Assembly (NCBI RefSeq): GCF_021654285.1
Contig: NZ_JAKFZS010000007.1
Coordinates: forward strand, 124,001-188,000
Length of the DNA: 64,000 nt
Direction of reading: 5' to 3'
From: Pseudoalteromonas luteoviolacea
Lineage (GTDB): Bacteria > Pseudomonadota > Gammaproteobacteria > Enterobacterales > Alteromonadaceae
Position numbers and translations under genes: made by a program
Shown here: positions 1 to 9,574 of the stretch, one piece after another
Layout: every line of letters starts with the position of its first letter
How positions within the stretch are numbered: position 1 is the stretch's first letter
The notes under the pieces: model-generated
What the model saw: the letters and a program-made list of their open reading frames with translations, nothing else
Told to the model about the DNA's origin: nothing
Databases searched by the model: none

Positions 1-552
1 CCACTGGTGAATGAATTTATGACCTTGTATCCGAATATACAAATCGATATGGAGCTTAATAACAACAAACTTGATTTGATAGAGCAGGGGTTTGACTTTG
101 CGATTCGCTTAGGCAACTTAAAAGACTCGTCGATGAGGGCAAGGTTGTTGTCTCATCGCCAAACATTCGTGTGTGGCTCGCCCGCATATTTAGCCAAGTC
201 GACACCCATAAAGTGCATTGAAGACTTAGAGCAACATGTTTGCTTGGTGGGCCAATCGAGTGTGTGGCGCTTTTTAGATAATGGCAAAGAGCATCAAATG
301 AATGTTAAAGGCCGTCTGCGTTGCAATAGTGGTTGGGCGCTGGTGGATGCCGCGAGACAAGGATTGGGGCTGGCGCAATTACCTCATTATTACTTAATGG
401 AAGCGATAGAGAAGGGAGAGCTCGTTGAAGTGTTAAATACGTATAGACCAGAGTCTGAAGGTATCTGGGCGGTTTACCCGCCCAGACGATATTTTCCCAC
501 TTCGGTAAGAGAGTTACTAGAGTTTATTGCCAAAGGCTTAAAAACACCTTAG
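1..552 (+). CDS. LysR-family transcriptional regulator, C-terminal part (truncated by window edge)
   Basis: The reading frame is open from the first base (PLVNEFMTLYP...), so the N-terminal winged-helix DNA-binding domain lies outside the window. The visible part, about 183 residues, is the periplasmic-binding-protein-like effector domain of LysR regulators: the opening LYPNIQIDM and the later LIEQGFDFAIRLG and DAARQGLGLAQLPHYY segments are typical of the subgroup that includes AaeR/DsdC-like regulators. The ligand cannot be told. The stop overlaps by four bases the stop of the convergent SulP gene. What it controls is unknown because its divergent neighbour is not in view. Confidence 0.85.
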   Translation, partial: PLVNEFMTLYPNIQIDMELNNNKLDLIEQGFDFAIRLGNLKDSSMRARLLSHRQTFVCGSPAYLAKSTPIKCIEDLEQHVCLVGQSSVWRFLDNGKEHQMNVKGRLRCNSGWALVDAARQGLGLAQLPHYYLMEAIEKGELVEVLNTYRPESEGIWAVYPPRRYFPTSVRELLEFIAKGLKTP

Positions 553-2219
553 TCCTCAGTGCTTGTTGTAAGTGACATGGCCTCTAATGCTTTATTGAGG
601 GCCGCTTCACGACTTTGACAAAATGCATCAGTCCCCAGTTTTTCACGAATGTTGATTTTGTTAAGCTTCTCACTGGTCTCTTGGTTCGGTGAGTAGATAA
701 AAACTTGAACATTGGCATCGATTGCGTCTGTGATGGCGTTTTCGATGGCTAAACTCACTGTGACATCTAACATGGCCACATCACTTAAATCTAAGACCAT
801 GGTCTTGTATTCGCTGATATACCTGTGTTGGCGTGCAATGGCTTTAGAGACACTGAAAATCATTGGCCCAGACAAGTAAAAGAATAGCAATTTACCTTGT
901 GCTTGCTCTAATAATGCCTTTTCATGACTGCTCAATGGCACATCTTCGTCAGTGTCATTGTCACTAATTGCTTTTACATGTTGCTCTTGTACTCGGCTTA
1001 AGCGCTCAATCACCATGATGTTTGAAATAAACACACCTAGGCCGACTGCAACGATTAAATCAACAAATACAGTGAGTAACATCACGCCATACATAATAGC
1101 CATTTGGCTGATACTCAATTTGTGCGCGCGTTGGATAAAGCTCCAATCAAGTATGTTGTAGCCCACATAAACGGCAATACCGGCAAGCACAGCCATAGGA
1201 ATAGGTTCTGTTAATCCTCCTGCAACAAAGACAACAGCCATTAATATGAGTGCACGAATAATCCCCGCAAGCGGTGAACGTGCGCCGACTTGAATATTAA
1301 CAACGGTCCCCATGGTCGCACCTGCACCTGGTAGGGCACCACACAAACCTGAAATCATATTTGCAATGCCTTGTCCGCGAAGCTCTTTGTCAGAGTCGTG
1401 TTCAGTACGAGTTAAACTGTCACCAATCACTGCGGTAAGTAATGTATCGATACATCCCAAGGTGCCTAATACAAGGGCATCAATCACCATGGAAGTAAAC
1501 TGCTCGGCAGTAAATGTAGGCCAGACAATAGAAGGCAGCCCGCTGGGTATCTCACCAATTCGATTGATACTATCGTTATCAAACAAGACAATAGAGACCA
1601 AGGTAACCGCGACTAAGGCGACTAACTGAGCGGGTACATATTGGCGATACTTTTGCGGTAAATAAAATAAGATACCCAGTGTCAATATGCCTAAAAACAG
1701 CTCTGCAACATGTAGGTCTAGAAGTAAGCTGGGTAGCGCTCCAAGCGTTCCTAACACTCCTCCAGCTGGAGCTTGATGACCTAATAAAGGTGCCAACTGC
1801 AGGATTATGAGTATGACGCCAATACCTGACATAAAGCCTGATATCACGCTATATGGCATTAGCGTTACATATTTACCGAGCTTTAATGTACCAAGAAGTA
1901 TTTGAAAAGCCCCGGCCATCATCACAACGGTGAAGCCCATTGCTAATCCATTTTCGGGGTACTGTGCCATCATAGTGGTCAGAACAGCGGTCATAATAAC
2001 CGTCATCGGACCTGTTGGCTCAGAAATCAAAGAAGTAGAACCGCCAAATAAGGCAGCGAAAAGACCGACGAGAATAGCGCCCCACATTCCAGCTTCTGCA
2101 CCGGCACCAGAAGCAACCCCGAAGGCGAGGGCTAGGGGAAGAGAAATAATGGCAGTGGTCACACCACCGAACAAATCCCCCTTAAAATTCATATGCTTAA
2201 ATCTGTCTAGGGATAACAT
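549..2219 (-). CDS. SulP-family anion transporter with STAS domain
   Basis: A polytopic inner-membrane protein of the SulP/SLC26 family, which moves sulfate, bicarbonate or other anions. The N-terminal part has the family's opening (FKGDLFGGVTTAIISLPLALAFGVASGAG) followed by roughly ten or more hydrophobic segments; residues from about 430 onward form a STAS domain (LLFFYLSGPMIFSVSKAI, LDLSDVAMLDVT). I chose the ATG at 2219 (556 aa) because the protein then begins MLSLDRFKHMNFKGD like its homologues and a GGAAG lies four bases upstream; an ATG at 2249 in the same frame would give 566 aa. The substrate cannot be read from sequence; a bicarbonate role is common for marine SulP proteins but is inference. 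Confidence 0.85.
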   Translation of the reverse strand: MLSLDRFKHMNFKGDLFGGVTTAIISLPLALAFGVASGAGAEAGMWGAILVGLFAALFGGSTSLISEPTGPMTVIMTAVLTTMMAQYPENGLAMGFTVVMMAGAFQILLGTLKLGKYVTLMPYSVISGFMSGIGVILIILQLAPLLGHQAPAGGVLGTLGALPSLLLDLHVAELFLGILTLGILFYLPQKYRQYVPAQLVALVAVTLVSIVLFDNDSINRIGEIPSGLPSIVWPTFTAEQFTSMVIDALVLGTLGCIDTLLTAVIGDSLTRTEHDSDKELRGQGIANMISGLCGALPGAGATMGTVVNIQVGARSPLAGIIRALILMAVVFVAGGLTEPIPMAVLAGIAVYVGYNILDWSFIQRAHKLSISQMAIMYGVMLLTVFVDLIVAVGLGVFISNIMVIERLSRVQEQHVKAISDNDTDEDVPLSSHEKALLEQAQGKLLFFYLSGPMIFSVSKAIARQHRYISEYKTMVLDLSDVAMLDVTVSLAIENAITDAIDANVQVFIYSPNQETSEKLNKINIREKLGTDAFCQSREAALNKALEAMSLTTSTED

Positions 2220-2376
2220 AGAACTTCCATACCGCAAGATTTCACGCATTTTACACCAAATTTAGACATTAAGTAGCGGATAATTAAAAAAATTTTACAC
2301 AACAAGGTGTGACCAGTTGATCTCATCTGTGTTAGCATTATCTAACTACAAGAAAACAAATAAATAAATTTTTAAT

Positions 2377-3579
2377 ATGTTTCAATCGGTTAGCCTGTTT
2401 GTCGGGCTTAGGTACAGTCGCTCTTCCAAGGGAAGTGCGTTTGTCTCATTCATCTCATTTTTCTCGATTGCGGGGATTGCACTTGGCTTAATGTCTTTGA
2501 TAACAGTTAATTCTGTGATGAATGGCTTTGAGCAAAGTTTAAAAAATGCCATGCTTGATTTAATCCCGCATGTACAACTTTCTGAAAAAGAAAATACTCA
2601 ACCTGCTGAACATCTAGATATGCTAGCAGTGTTGCCTGGTGTAAAACGTGCCTCGCCGTATGTCACCTCTGATGTTATTTTGCAGACGAATAAAGAGCTA
2701 GTTGGTGTCAGATTACAGGGCTCTTTCTCTGGTTACCCAACGGCAATACACCCCCATGTTGAGTCGGGTAGTGTCAAAGCAATGCATGATAGCCGTTATC
2801 AGTTGGCTATCAGCCGTTTTCTTGCTAATAAGCTAGATGTCCGGCTTGGCGGCCAAGTGCGTGTTATTTTTCCTGATATTACAAGCTACACCCCCCTAGG
2901 CAGAGTCCCTAAGCAACGGCTGTTTACTGTCGCTGCCATCTATAATTCTCGAAGTGAAGCGGATACCAGTCTTGCATTTGCCGATGGCAAAAGTTTAATG
3001 AGACTGTTGAAAAGACAGCCCAATGAATTTGATGTGAGTCTCACTTTAGATGATGCGTTCTCTGTGGGGGCCTTTAAATCCGATAATCAAAAGCTATTAT
3101 CTGACTTTTCCTATCAAGATTGGCAAGTGCAGCAAGGCGCGTTATTTGCCGCAGTGGCAATGGAAAAACGTGTCATGTCTTTATTACTGGCTTTAATTGT
3201 AGTCGTAGCAGTGTTTAATATTGTTTCTGCGCTTTCGATGATGGTGAGTGAGAAGCAAGGCGAAGTGGCGATATTACAAACGCTTGGGTTTACGCCGAAC
3301 AAAATTGCGCAAGTTTTCATGATACAGGGTTTATATAACGGTGTTGTCGGCACGTTTATAGGCTCTATTTTAGGCTTGCTACTGGCTGCAAATGTCAATG
3401 AAGTATTGAGTTTCATTGGCTTGTCACTGTTAGGTGGCATGGCACTGCCAGTGAAGTTTGATACCGTAAGCCTGTCTTTTATTATTTTTACCAGTTTATT
3501 ATTAAGTTTTTTAGCCACACTCTATCCTGCACAAAAAGCAGCAAAAGTGATGCCTGCCGAGGTTTTAAGATATGAATGA
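2377..3579 (+). CDS. lolC: Lipoprotein-releasing ABC transporter permease LolC
   Basis: A 400-residue FtsX-like permease with one N-terminal transmembrane helix (about 20-45), a large periplasmic domain (about 50-260) and three C-terminal helices (about 265-390). The segments GSAFVSFISFFSIAGIALG, VNSVMNGFE and MVSEKQGEVAILQTLGF are characteristic of LolC/LolE. With LolD and LolE it extracts outer-membrane lipoproteins from the inner membrane and passes them to LolA. It is first of three overlapping genes: its stop overlaps the lolD start by eight bases. LolC and LolE are paralogues; the assignment of this copy as LolC rests on its first position in the C-D-E order. Confidence 0.9.
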   Translation: MFQSVSLFVGLRYSRSSKGSAFVSFISFFSIAGIALGLMSLITVNSVMNGFEQSLKNAMLDLIPHVQLSEKENTQPAEHLDMLAVLPGVKRASPYVTSDVILQTNKELVGVRLQGSFSGYPTAIHPHVESGSVKAMHDSRYQLAISRFLANKLDVRLGGQVRVIFPDITSYTPLGRVPKQRLFTVAAIYNSRSEADTSLAFADGKSLMRLLKRQPNEFDVSLTLDDAFSVGAFKSDNQKLLSDFSYQDWQVQQGALFAAVAMEKRVMSLLLALIVVVAVFNIVSALSMMVSEKQGEVAILQTLGFTPNKIAQVFMIQGLYNGVVGTFIGSILGLLLAANVNEVLSFIGLSLLGGMALPVKFDTVSLSFIIFTSLLLSFLATLYPAQKAAKVMPAEVLRYE

Positions 3580-4279
3580 TCCTGTGATCCAATGCCAAGC
3601 ACTTAACAAATCGTACCAAGAAGCAGGTAATCAAGTGTCTGTGTTAAAAGGGGTAAACCTATCACTTGCCCAAGGAGAAACCCTATCAATCGTGGGAAGT
3701 TCTGGTTCAGGAAAAAGTACCTTATTACATATCTTAGGGACTTTAGATTCGGCAACCGATGGGACATTAAAAATTAAGGGTGTTGAAGTGCAATCGTTGT
3801 CACGTGCTAAACAAGCTGACTTTCGCAATCAACACATGGGCTTCATCTATCAGTTTCATCATCTATTGATGGACTTTAGTGCACTTGAAAATGTCGCGAT
3901 GCCACTTTTGATAGCTGGTAAGTCTAAGCAAGAAGCTAAAAGCGAAGCGGCTAAAATGCTTGAAAAAGTAGGTCTTGGGCACAGGATAGATCATCGACCG
4001 TCTGAATTATCAGGTGGTGAAAGGCAGCGTGTTGCGATTGCAAGAGCACTTGTTACAAAGCCCTCGTTGGTATTGGCTGATGAACCAACAGGTAATCTTG
4101 ATAAACATAACGCCTTGAAGATATACGAGTTGTTGAACGAATTAAATAAGGAATTTGAAACAAGCTTTGTGATTGTGACACATGACCTTGAACTTGCAGA
4201 GAAGTTAGGTCGAGTTGTTCAGTTAGATGATGGTGTGTTGGTTGACTATCAAAAAGAAGGTGGACGTTTAAATGCTTAG
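3572..4279 (+). CDS. lolD: Lipoprotein-releasing ABC transporter ATPase LolD
   Basis: A 235-residue ABC ATPase of the MacB/LolD type. Visible motifs are Walker A GSSGSGKST (about 42-50), Q-loop region YQFHHLLMDF, signature LSGGERQR (about 144-151), Walker B LVLADEPTGN and the switch histidine in VIVTHD. It powers lipoprotein release by the flanking membrane subunits. It overlaps lolC by eight bases and lolE by eight bases, which points to translational coupling. Confidence 0.95.
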   Translation: MNDPVIQCQALNKSYQEAGNQVSVLKGVNLSLAQGETLSIVGSSGSGKSTLLHILGTLDSATDGTLKIKGVEVQSLSRAKQADFRNQHMGFIYQFHHLLMDFSALENVAMPLLIAGKSKQEAKSEAAKMLEKVGLGHRIDHRPSELSGGERQRVAIARALVTKPSLVLADEPTGNLDKHNALKIYELLNELNKEFETSFVIVTHDLELAEKLGRVVQLDDGVLVDYQKEGGRLNA

Positions 4280-5501
4280 TCTGTTTTTAAGCAAACGACT
4301 GCGAGAAACCAAGTACCATAGCGGGTTTATTGGCTTTTTAAGTAAAGCGTCAACCATAGGTGTTTTTTTGGGCGTGACAGTATTAATTGTTGCTCTTTCC
4401 GTTATCAACGGGTTTGAACAACAATTAAAAGAAAGGCTATTGTCGGTTGTTCCTCATGTAAGCTATCAAGCCCCATATGATCCGATCAGCGATTGGCCTA
4501 AGAAGGTCGAATTACTTGAAAGTCAGCAGGGCGTCGTGGCCGCGGCACCTGAAATAAACTTAACTGGTATGGTTCAGTATAAAGGCAAGCTAAAGGCGAC
4601 GCAGTTAAAAGCGATAGAACCTAGCAAGCACACTCAGGTTTCTAGTATTCATCGTTTCATCCAGCCTATTGATTTAGAAAACTTAGGTGAAAACGACATC
4701 ATTCTAGGGAAAGGGATAGCGTCTCAACTTGGCGTAGACCTTGGTGATAAAGTGACGGTGTTAATTGCGAACCAGCATGCGAAAAATGCACTGGCAGCGC
4801 CAAAACGCGTGTCATTTAATGTCGCTGGGCTTATTTCCATGGGTGGTGAAGTCGACAAGAGCCTTGCTTTGGTGAGCTTATCAAGGATACAGCAAGCATT
4901 AATGTTAGAGAGCCAAACGGTTACTGGTCTTCGTCTTGCTGTTGACGATGTATTCAATGCGCATCAAATTGCGATGAGCGCTGGTCGTGCATTACCAGAT
5001 CTCGTCTATGTACAGAGCTGGTTTAGAACGCAAGGTAGCCTGTATCAAGATATTCAAATGGTCAGAACCATTGTTTATTTAGTGGTGTTTTTAATTATTG
5101 CTGTGGCCAGTTTTAATATTATTTCGTCAATGGTTATGGAAGTGAAGGAAAAACAAGCTGATATTGCGATTCTGAAAACCATGGGTACGCGCGATCGCAC
5201 TATCTTTATGACATTTGCTATTCAGGGCTTGAGCTACGCATTAGTTGGGGCGTTTTGTGGCCTAATGGTTGGTACACTGTTAGCGATCAATATTTCTGAT
5301 TTATTTATGCTTTGGACGTCAATTGATGGAAGTAACCCATTGCAGGGGGTTTACTTTATAGAGTTTTTACCAAGCAAATTAGACTGGGTAGATATCGCGA
5401 TTGTTTTGGTGGCAACCGCATTAATTTCAGTGCTTTCGAGTATATATCCTGCATGGCAGGCAACTAAAATCGAGCCTGCACGTGTACTTGGTGGCGGATA
5501 G
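4272..5501 (+). CDS. lolE: Lipoprotein-releasing ABC transporter permease LolE
   Basis: A 409-residue paralogue of the first permease with the same plan: N-terminal helix (TIGVFLGVTVLIVALSVINGFE), periplasmic domain, then three helices with the segment MVMEVKEKQADIAILKTMG. Third gene of the overlapping lolCDE operon. It faces the EAL-domain gene tail to tail, with only 16 bases between the stops and no clear hairpin there. Confidence 0.9.
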   Translation: MLSLFLSKRLRETKYHSGFIGFLSKASTIGVFLGVTVLIVALSVINGFEQQLKERLLSVVPHVSYQAPYDPISDWPKKVELLESQQGVVAAAPEINLTGMVQYKGKLKATQLKAIEPSKHTQVSSIHRFIQPIDLENLGENDIILGKGIASQLGVDLGDKVTVLIANQHAKNALAAPKRVSFNVAGLISMGGEVDKSLALVSLSRIQQALMLESQTVTGLRLAVDDVFNAHQIAMSAGRALPDLVYVQSWFRTQGSLYQDIQMVRTIVYLVVFLIIAVASFNIISSMVMEVKEKQADIAILKTMGTRDRTIFMTFAIQGLSYALVGAFCGLMVGTLLAINISDLFMLWTSIDGSNPLQGVYFIEFLPSKLDWVDIAIVLVATALISVLSSIYPAWQATKIEPARVLGGG

Positions 5502-5517
5502 AGCTAATTGACTTTGA

Positions 5518-7143
5518 CTAGCTCTCAAAGTGTAAATAGCTTGATTTGTCTTCTAAAACATACTCGACAAAGGCGTCAATGGGGAGAGGCTTACTATAGT
5601 AATAGCCTTGTACATATTGTACGCCTTTTGCTTTGGCATAAATCATTTGCTCCATATCTTCAACGCCCTCCGCAACAAGCGGCTTATCTAGGTTTTTGGC
5701 TAAAGATACAATTGAATTAAACACAGATTGAAGTTTGCCGTCTTTCACCACGTTAGTGACAAAAGAGCGGTCGATTTTGATTTCATCAAAATGTAGTTTG
5801 CACAAATAGCTCAGGCTTGAAAACCCGGTACCAAAGTCATCAATAGATATTAAAAACCCTTTGCCCTGAAGAGAAACAAGTACTTCATTTACATAGGAAA
5901 AATTGTCTATTAAGGCTGACTCAGTTAGCTCAAGCTTGATACAGCGAGGGTCAATTTTGTAATCTGCTAATGCATGCAGTAATTTGCTTTCAAAGTTGAC
6001 GTCTAAAATCTCTACCACACTGATATTGATAGCGAACATATAGTTTTTGGGCTCTATCCCTTCGCTTCGAAGCTTATCTTTGGTTTTTTTGATTTGCGAC
6101 AGGGTAAACATAGTGAGTTTATTAATGTCACCGGTACTCTCAACAATTGGAATAAACTCGACAGGAGAGACTGGTTGCCCATCCAAAGTCCACCTCATTA
6201 GGCATTCGGCGCCAATTAAACACTCTGTTTTTGTGTCATGTAGCGGTTGCAGTACAACACTAAAGGTATTGTCTGAGTTTTCATTATGAAGTGCATCTCT
6301 AAGCGCGGTCTCAATTTTGTTTTGTCGCTCAATTTGTCGCGCAAGTCCTTCTTGAAATTCAACCAATCTTAATTTTTCAGATAATACATCAAAGGTGGCC
6401 ATTTCAGCTTTGTTTAAGCTAAGTTCGTGGTCATCTTTACTTGTTTCTTTATAGTAGCCCAGTGCTACATTGCTATAAAAACTACTGTCGTTGAATTCGA
6501 ATGGTTCGTTAAGGTGGTTGTAGAGGGCTTCAATATTTATCGGGGATGAGTTGGGGATGAATACGCAAAAACAGTCTGATGAGTGTTTCGAGAAAATACC
6601 TTGTTCATATTCGCCTTGAAAGCGAGAAAGTACCTCCATAAAGACTAAATTTGCTACACCGATATTCCAAACCTCGGATATTCGTTGGTAGTTACAGATC
6701 CTGATACAACACATTACACCCGTTGTATCAAGCTCCTGTACCTTAGCAACAAAGGCTTCTCTATATAATAAGCCCGTATGCGGGTCGCGAATGGCTAATT
6801 GTTTGTTAAGGCGTCTAATTGCAACGAGTTCTTCAATTAAGTCGACTTTAACGAAGGTGAGGTCATTTTTTCTTGTGTAACTAAATCTAACCCAGTGCAC
6901 ATTGCTGTTATCAACACTGACACCGAGCTCCAATTGGTCAAAATCAGTTTCAAAAAGTATTTGTTTACTGTCTAAGTCATTGAAGTCTTGGTCGAAGAAC
7001 TTTAATGTTGCACAGTCGACAATATTATCACCCACATTTAAAGTCATTAAATTGCTGGCTTTATCTGAGATCCCTGTGATCACCCCGTCTTTCTCATATG
7101 CTACGTAGATGATATTGAGCAGTTCTAACAGGCTTTTTTGCAT
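5518..7143 (-). CDS. PAS / degenerate GGDEF / EAL-domain protein, putative cyclic-di-GMP phosphodiesterase
   Basis: About 541 residues with no membrane segment. An N-terminal PAS-like region (about 1-110) is followed by a GGDEF-fold domain (starts RDPHTGLLYREAF) whose active-site loop reads KHSSDCFCVF instead of GGDEF, so cyclase activity is unlikely. The C-terminal EAL domain (about 280-535) keeps the signature E as ECLMRW, the metal-binding NISVVE and ELTES, DDFGTGFSSLSYL, the K of IKIDRSFV and the glutamate of VAEGVED, so hydrolysis of c-di-GMP is plausible. I chose the ATG at 7143 with AAGGTG six bases upstream; a GTG at 7152 would overlap cheB. It is the last gene of the chemosensory operon, two bases after cheB, which suggests that it is an output or modulator of that pathway (inference). 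Confidence 0.85.
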   Translation of the reverse strand: MQKSLLELLNIIYVAYEKDGVITGISDKASNLMTLNVGDNIVDCATLKFFDQDFNDLDSKQILFETDFDQLELGVSVDNSNVHWVRFSYTRKNDLTFVKVDLIEELVAIRRLNKQLAIRDPHTGLLYREAFVAKVQELDTTGVMCCIRICNYQRISEVWNIGVANLVFMEVLSRFQGEYEQGIFSKHSSDCFCVFIPNSSPINIEALYNHLNEPFEFNDSSFYSNVALGYYKETSKDDHELSLNKAEMATFDVLSEKLRLVEFQEGLARQIERQNKIETALRDALHNENSDNTFSVVLQPLHDTKTECLIGAECLMRWTLDGQPVSPVEFIPIVESTGDINKLTMFTLSQIKKTKDKLRSEGIEPKNYMFAINISVVEILDVNFESKLLHALADYKIDPRCIKLELTESALIDNFSYVNEVLVSLQGKGFLISIDDFGTGFSSLSYLCKLHFDEIKIDRSFVTNVVKDGKLQSVFNSIVSLAKNLDKPLVAEGVEDMEQMIYAKAKGVQYVQGYYYSKPLPIDAFVEYVLEDKSSYLHFES

Positions 7144-7145
7144 AC

Positions 7146-8219
7146 CTAGCACCTTAACACTTTTAATATTTGATACGGGATATTGCTGAGCGAAAAGACT
7201 TTGTCTACTGCACCTCTGGCGATGGCTTCTTTGGGCATGCCAAATACCACGCAGCTGGATTCACTCTCGGCAAAATTGATTGCGCCAGCCTGCTTCATAT
7301 CTAACATACCGGATGCACCATCATCACCCATACCTGTGAGTATTACGCCAATTGCATTGCGTCCCACAGATTGTGCGACTGATCTAAATAACACATCTAC
7401 AGAGGGCCTGTGCCGACTCACTAAAGGACCATCTCGTACTTCTAAATAGTAGTCGCTACCTTGACGTTTTACCAACATGTGCTTACCACCGGGCGCTATG
7501 TATACATGTCCCGTTTTCAATCTCATCGCGTTTTCACCCTCAACAACAGTGTGGCGTGTAATTGTATTTAATCTCTGCGCAAACGCGTGGGTAAACTTAC
7601 TGGGCATGTGTTGAACGATAACAATGGGTGGTGTATCTGGCGGTAATAAAGATAAAAATCCGGTAAGGGCTTCTGTCCCGCCAGTGGATGCACCCACTGC
7701 AATGACCTTGTCATGGGTAATGGGCGGTTTTAGTTCGCTTGGTGAAGCAGGGGGGAGGACTTCATCAACGGTATGGTTGTGCCTTACCGATTCTTCAGCC
7801 AGGTAGCGCAATTGCTTAACTTTGGCTTTGCCCGCCGCTTTTATGGCATCTATGATTTGTGTGATACCTTGATTATTAAGAAAGTCCGTTAATCCCTGCG
7901 TGGGCTTTGCAATGACATCGACGGCACCAGATGCGAGTGCTTCCATTGCGGTTTCGGTATGTTTTTGGGTGAGGGCAGAGCACATAATCACGGGAGTGGG
8001 CTTTTCTTGCATAATTTTTTTCAAGAAAGTAATGCCATCCATTTTGGGCATTTCAACATCGAGCAAGATAACATCAGGCCAATTCAACTTCATTTTTCGC
8101 TCTGCCAATAGAGGATCAGGCGCTGAGCCGATAAGCTTTAAATCTCTATCATGTTTGATGATTTCGCCTACGAGTTGCCGCATTACCGCAGAATCGTCAA
8201 CGATAAATACGCTAATCAT
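7146..8219 (-). CDS. cheB: Chemoreceptor glutamate methylesterase/deamidase CheB
   Basis: A 357-residue protein with an N-terminal receiver domain (phospho-acceptor Asp54 in ILLDVEMPKMDG) and a C-terminal methylesterase domain. The catalytic triad is visible: serine in GASTGGTEAL, histidine in VIVQHMPSKFT and aspartate in GMGDDGASGM. Removes methyl groups from receptor glutamates when phosphorylated by CheA. The start codon overlaps the cheR stop as ATGA. Confidence 0.95.
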   Translation of the reverse strand: MISVFIVDDSAVMRQLVGEIIKHDRDLKLIGSAPDPLLAERKMKLNWPDVILLDVEMPKMDGITFLKKIMQEKPTPVIMCSALTQKHTETAMEALASGAVDVIAKPTQGLTDFLNNQGITQIIDAIKAAGKAKVKQLRYLAEESVRHNHTVDEVLPPASPSELKPPITHDKVIAVGASTGGTEALTGFLSLLPPDTPPIVIVQHMPSKFTHAFAQRLNTITRHTVVEGENAMRLKTGHVYIAPGGKHMLVKRQGSDYYLEVRDGPLVSRHRPSVDVLFRSVAQSVGRNAIGVILTGMGDDGASGMLDMKQAGAINFAESESSCVVFGMPKEAIARGAVDKVFSLSNIPYQILKVLRC

Positions 8220-9019
8220 AACCGGACCTTTTTATAGATACAGGGTTGGATCAACTCCAGCCCTTGGCGTTTTTTTCTAAGTGACTCAGAGTGACCTAAA
8301 AACAACAATCCGCCATGGTTAAGTCTATGCACAATGTTATCGATAATGGCTTTTTGTTTGATTTCATCAAAGTAAATTAAAACATTGCGCAAAAAGATGA
8401 TATCAAAAGAATAGTCTACCTTTTTTAAACGTAGCAAGTTATCAACATAGAAAGTACAGTGGCTTTTAATAGCTTTATTGACCGTAAATGTCCCTTCATT
8501 TTGGTCTATTCCTTTTAAGCAATACGCGCGTCGATATTTTTTAGGAATTTTTTGTGAGGTAGACATAGCAAAGCAGGCTTCTTTTGCCATTTCCACTGCC
8601 GTTGGTGATATATCTGTTCCAGTTACAGACCAATTTCTGCCGTAGAATAAGTCGTCTAACACCATGGCAATAGAGTAGGCTTCTTCTCCTGTGGAGGACG
8701 CTGCACTCCATGCTTTTATAGGCACTCGGCGGCTTTGCTTACCACGGAAGTAGTCATATAAAAATTCAAACTGGACTTGCTCACGGAAAAAATAAGTTTC
8801 ATGCGTCGTCATCTTATCGATAAAAATATCCAGCTCCTTTTTACCGACTGGACTGATTATTAATTGATAGTATTGATTATGTGTCGCACATGCATTTGCC
8901 CGCAGTCTTGAGCTTAAACGGCTGGCCATGATATCCGCCTTAGAGGCATTCAACCGAATCCCAGTATGCTCATCGAGCACTCTGTTTAATTGATTGAATT
9001 CAAGCTGACTTATTGCCAC
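8216..9019 (-). CDS. cheR: Chemoreceptor methyltransferase CheR
   Basis: A 267-residue SAM-dependent methyltransferase with the small N-terminal helical CheR domain (about 1-65) and the catalytic domain, including KMTTHETYFFRE, the SAM site WSAASSTGEEAYSIAM, GTDISPTAVEMAK and the FLRNVLIYFD motif. It methylates glutamates of the MCPs encoded in the same operon. No TPR extension. It sits between the CheW genes and cheB. Confidence 0.95.
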   Translation of the reverse strand: MAISQLEFNQLNRVLDEHTGIRLNASKADIMASRLSSRLRANACATHNQYYQLIISPVGKKELDIFIDKMTTHETYFFREQVQFEFLYDYFRGKQSRRVPIKAWSAASSTGEEAYSIAMVLDDLFYGRNWSVTGTDISPTAVEMAKEACFAMSTSQKIPKKYRRAYCLKGIDQNEGTFTVNKAIKSHCTFYVDNLLRLKKVDYSFDIIFLRNVLIYFDEIKQKAIIDNIVHRLNHGGLLFLGHSESLRKKRQGLELIQPCIYKKVRL

Positions 9020-9028
9020 AGGCTTAGT

Positions 9029-9574
9029 TTACCTTTGGCAATAGTTGATGAAAAACTGTTCTTGCTCGTGCTTTAATGAGGTGTTTATCTCGTTGACATT
9101 TAACACTTTTTCAATATCAAGTAGGGTTGTGAGCTTGTTGTTAATTTTGGCCATTTTCCACTCAAAATGTCTTGGAATATTAGACCCAAAAGAGGGGGAA
9201 GACTCAAGCTTATTCAGGTCGATAAACTCGATAGACACTACGCTATTAACAAGCATGCCAAGTGTCATGGACTCTTCTAATGACTGGTCAAAAAAGTCAT
9301 ACAACACAATGCAGCTGTATTTATCATAGGGCGTGGTCGACTTTAGACCTAATCGGCTTTGCAAATCGAGTACGGGTATGACGCTGCCTCGAACATTTAT
9401 CACGCCGCGTATTACGTCTGAGCACATGGGCACCATGGTTGTTTCTACAAGCTCTATAACTTCTTTAACAGAATCAATGGGAATACCAAAGTGATCATGC
9501 CCGACTTTGACAAATAAGTAACGGAGTTCACCTTTTTGCTGAATATGGGCAATCTCCTGCGTATGTTCACTCAT
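9029..9574 (-). CDS. cheW: CheW-like coupling protein (second of two)
   Basis: About 181 residues from the ATG at 9574, chosen because GAGGT lies five bases upstream and because it overlaps the previous CheW stop by eight bases; an upstream in-frame ATG at 9643 would lie deep inside the neighbouring gene. CheW fold motifs are GIPIDSVKEVIEL, MCSDVIRGVINVRGSVIPVLDL and LLDIEKVL. It carries about 20 extra C-terminal residues. Two different CheW proteins in one operon suggest an array with two coupling partners, or one per receptor (inference). Confidence 0.9.
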   Translation of the reverse strand: MSEHTQEIAHIQQKGELRYLFVKVGHDHFGIPIDSVKEVIELVETTMVPMCSDVIRGVINVRGSVIPVLDLQSRLGLKSTTPYDKYSCIVLYDFFDQSLEESMTLGMLVNSVVSIEFIDLNKLESSPSFGSNIPRHFEWKMAKINNKLTTLLDIEKVLNVNEINTSLKHEQEQFFINYCQR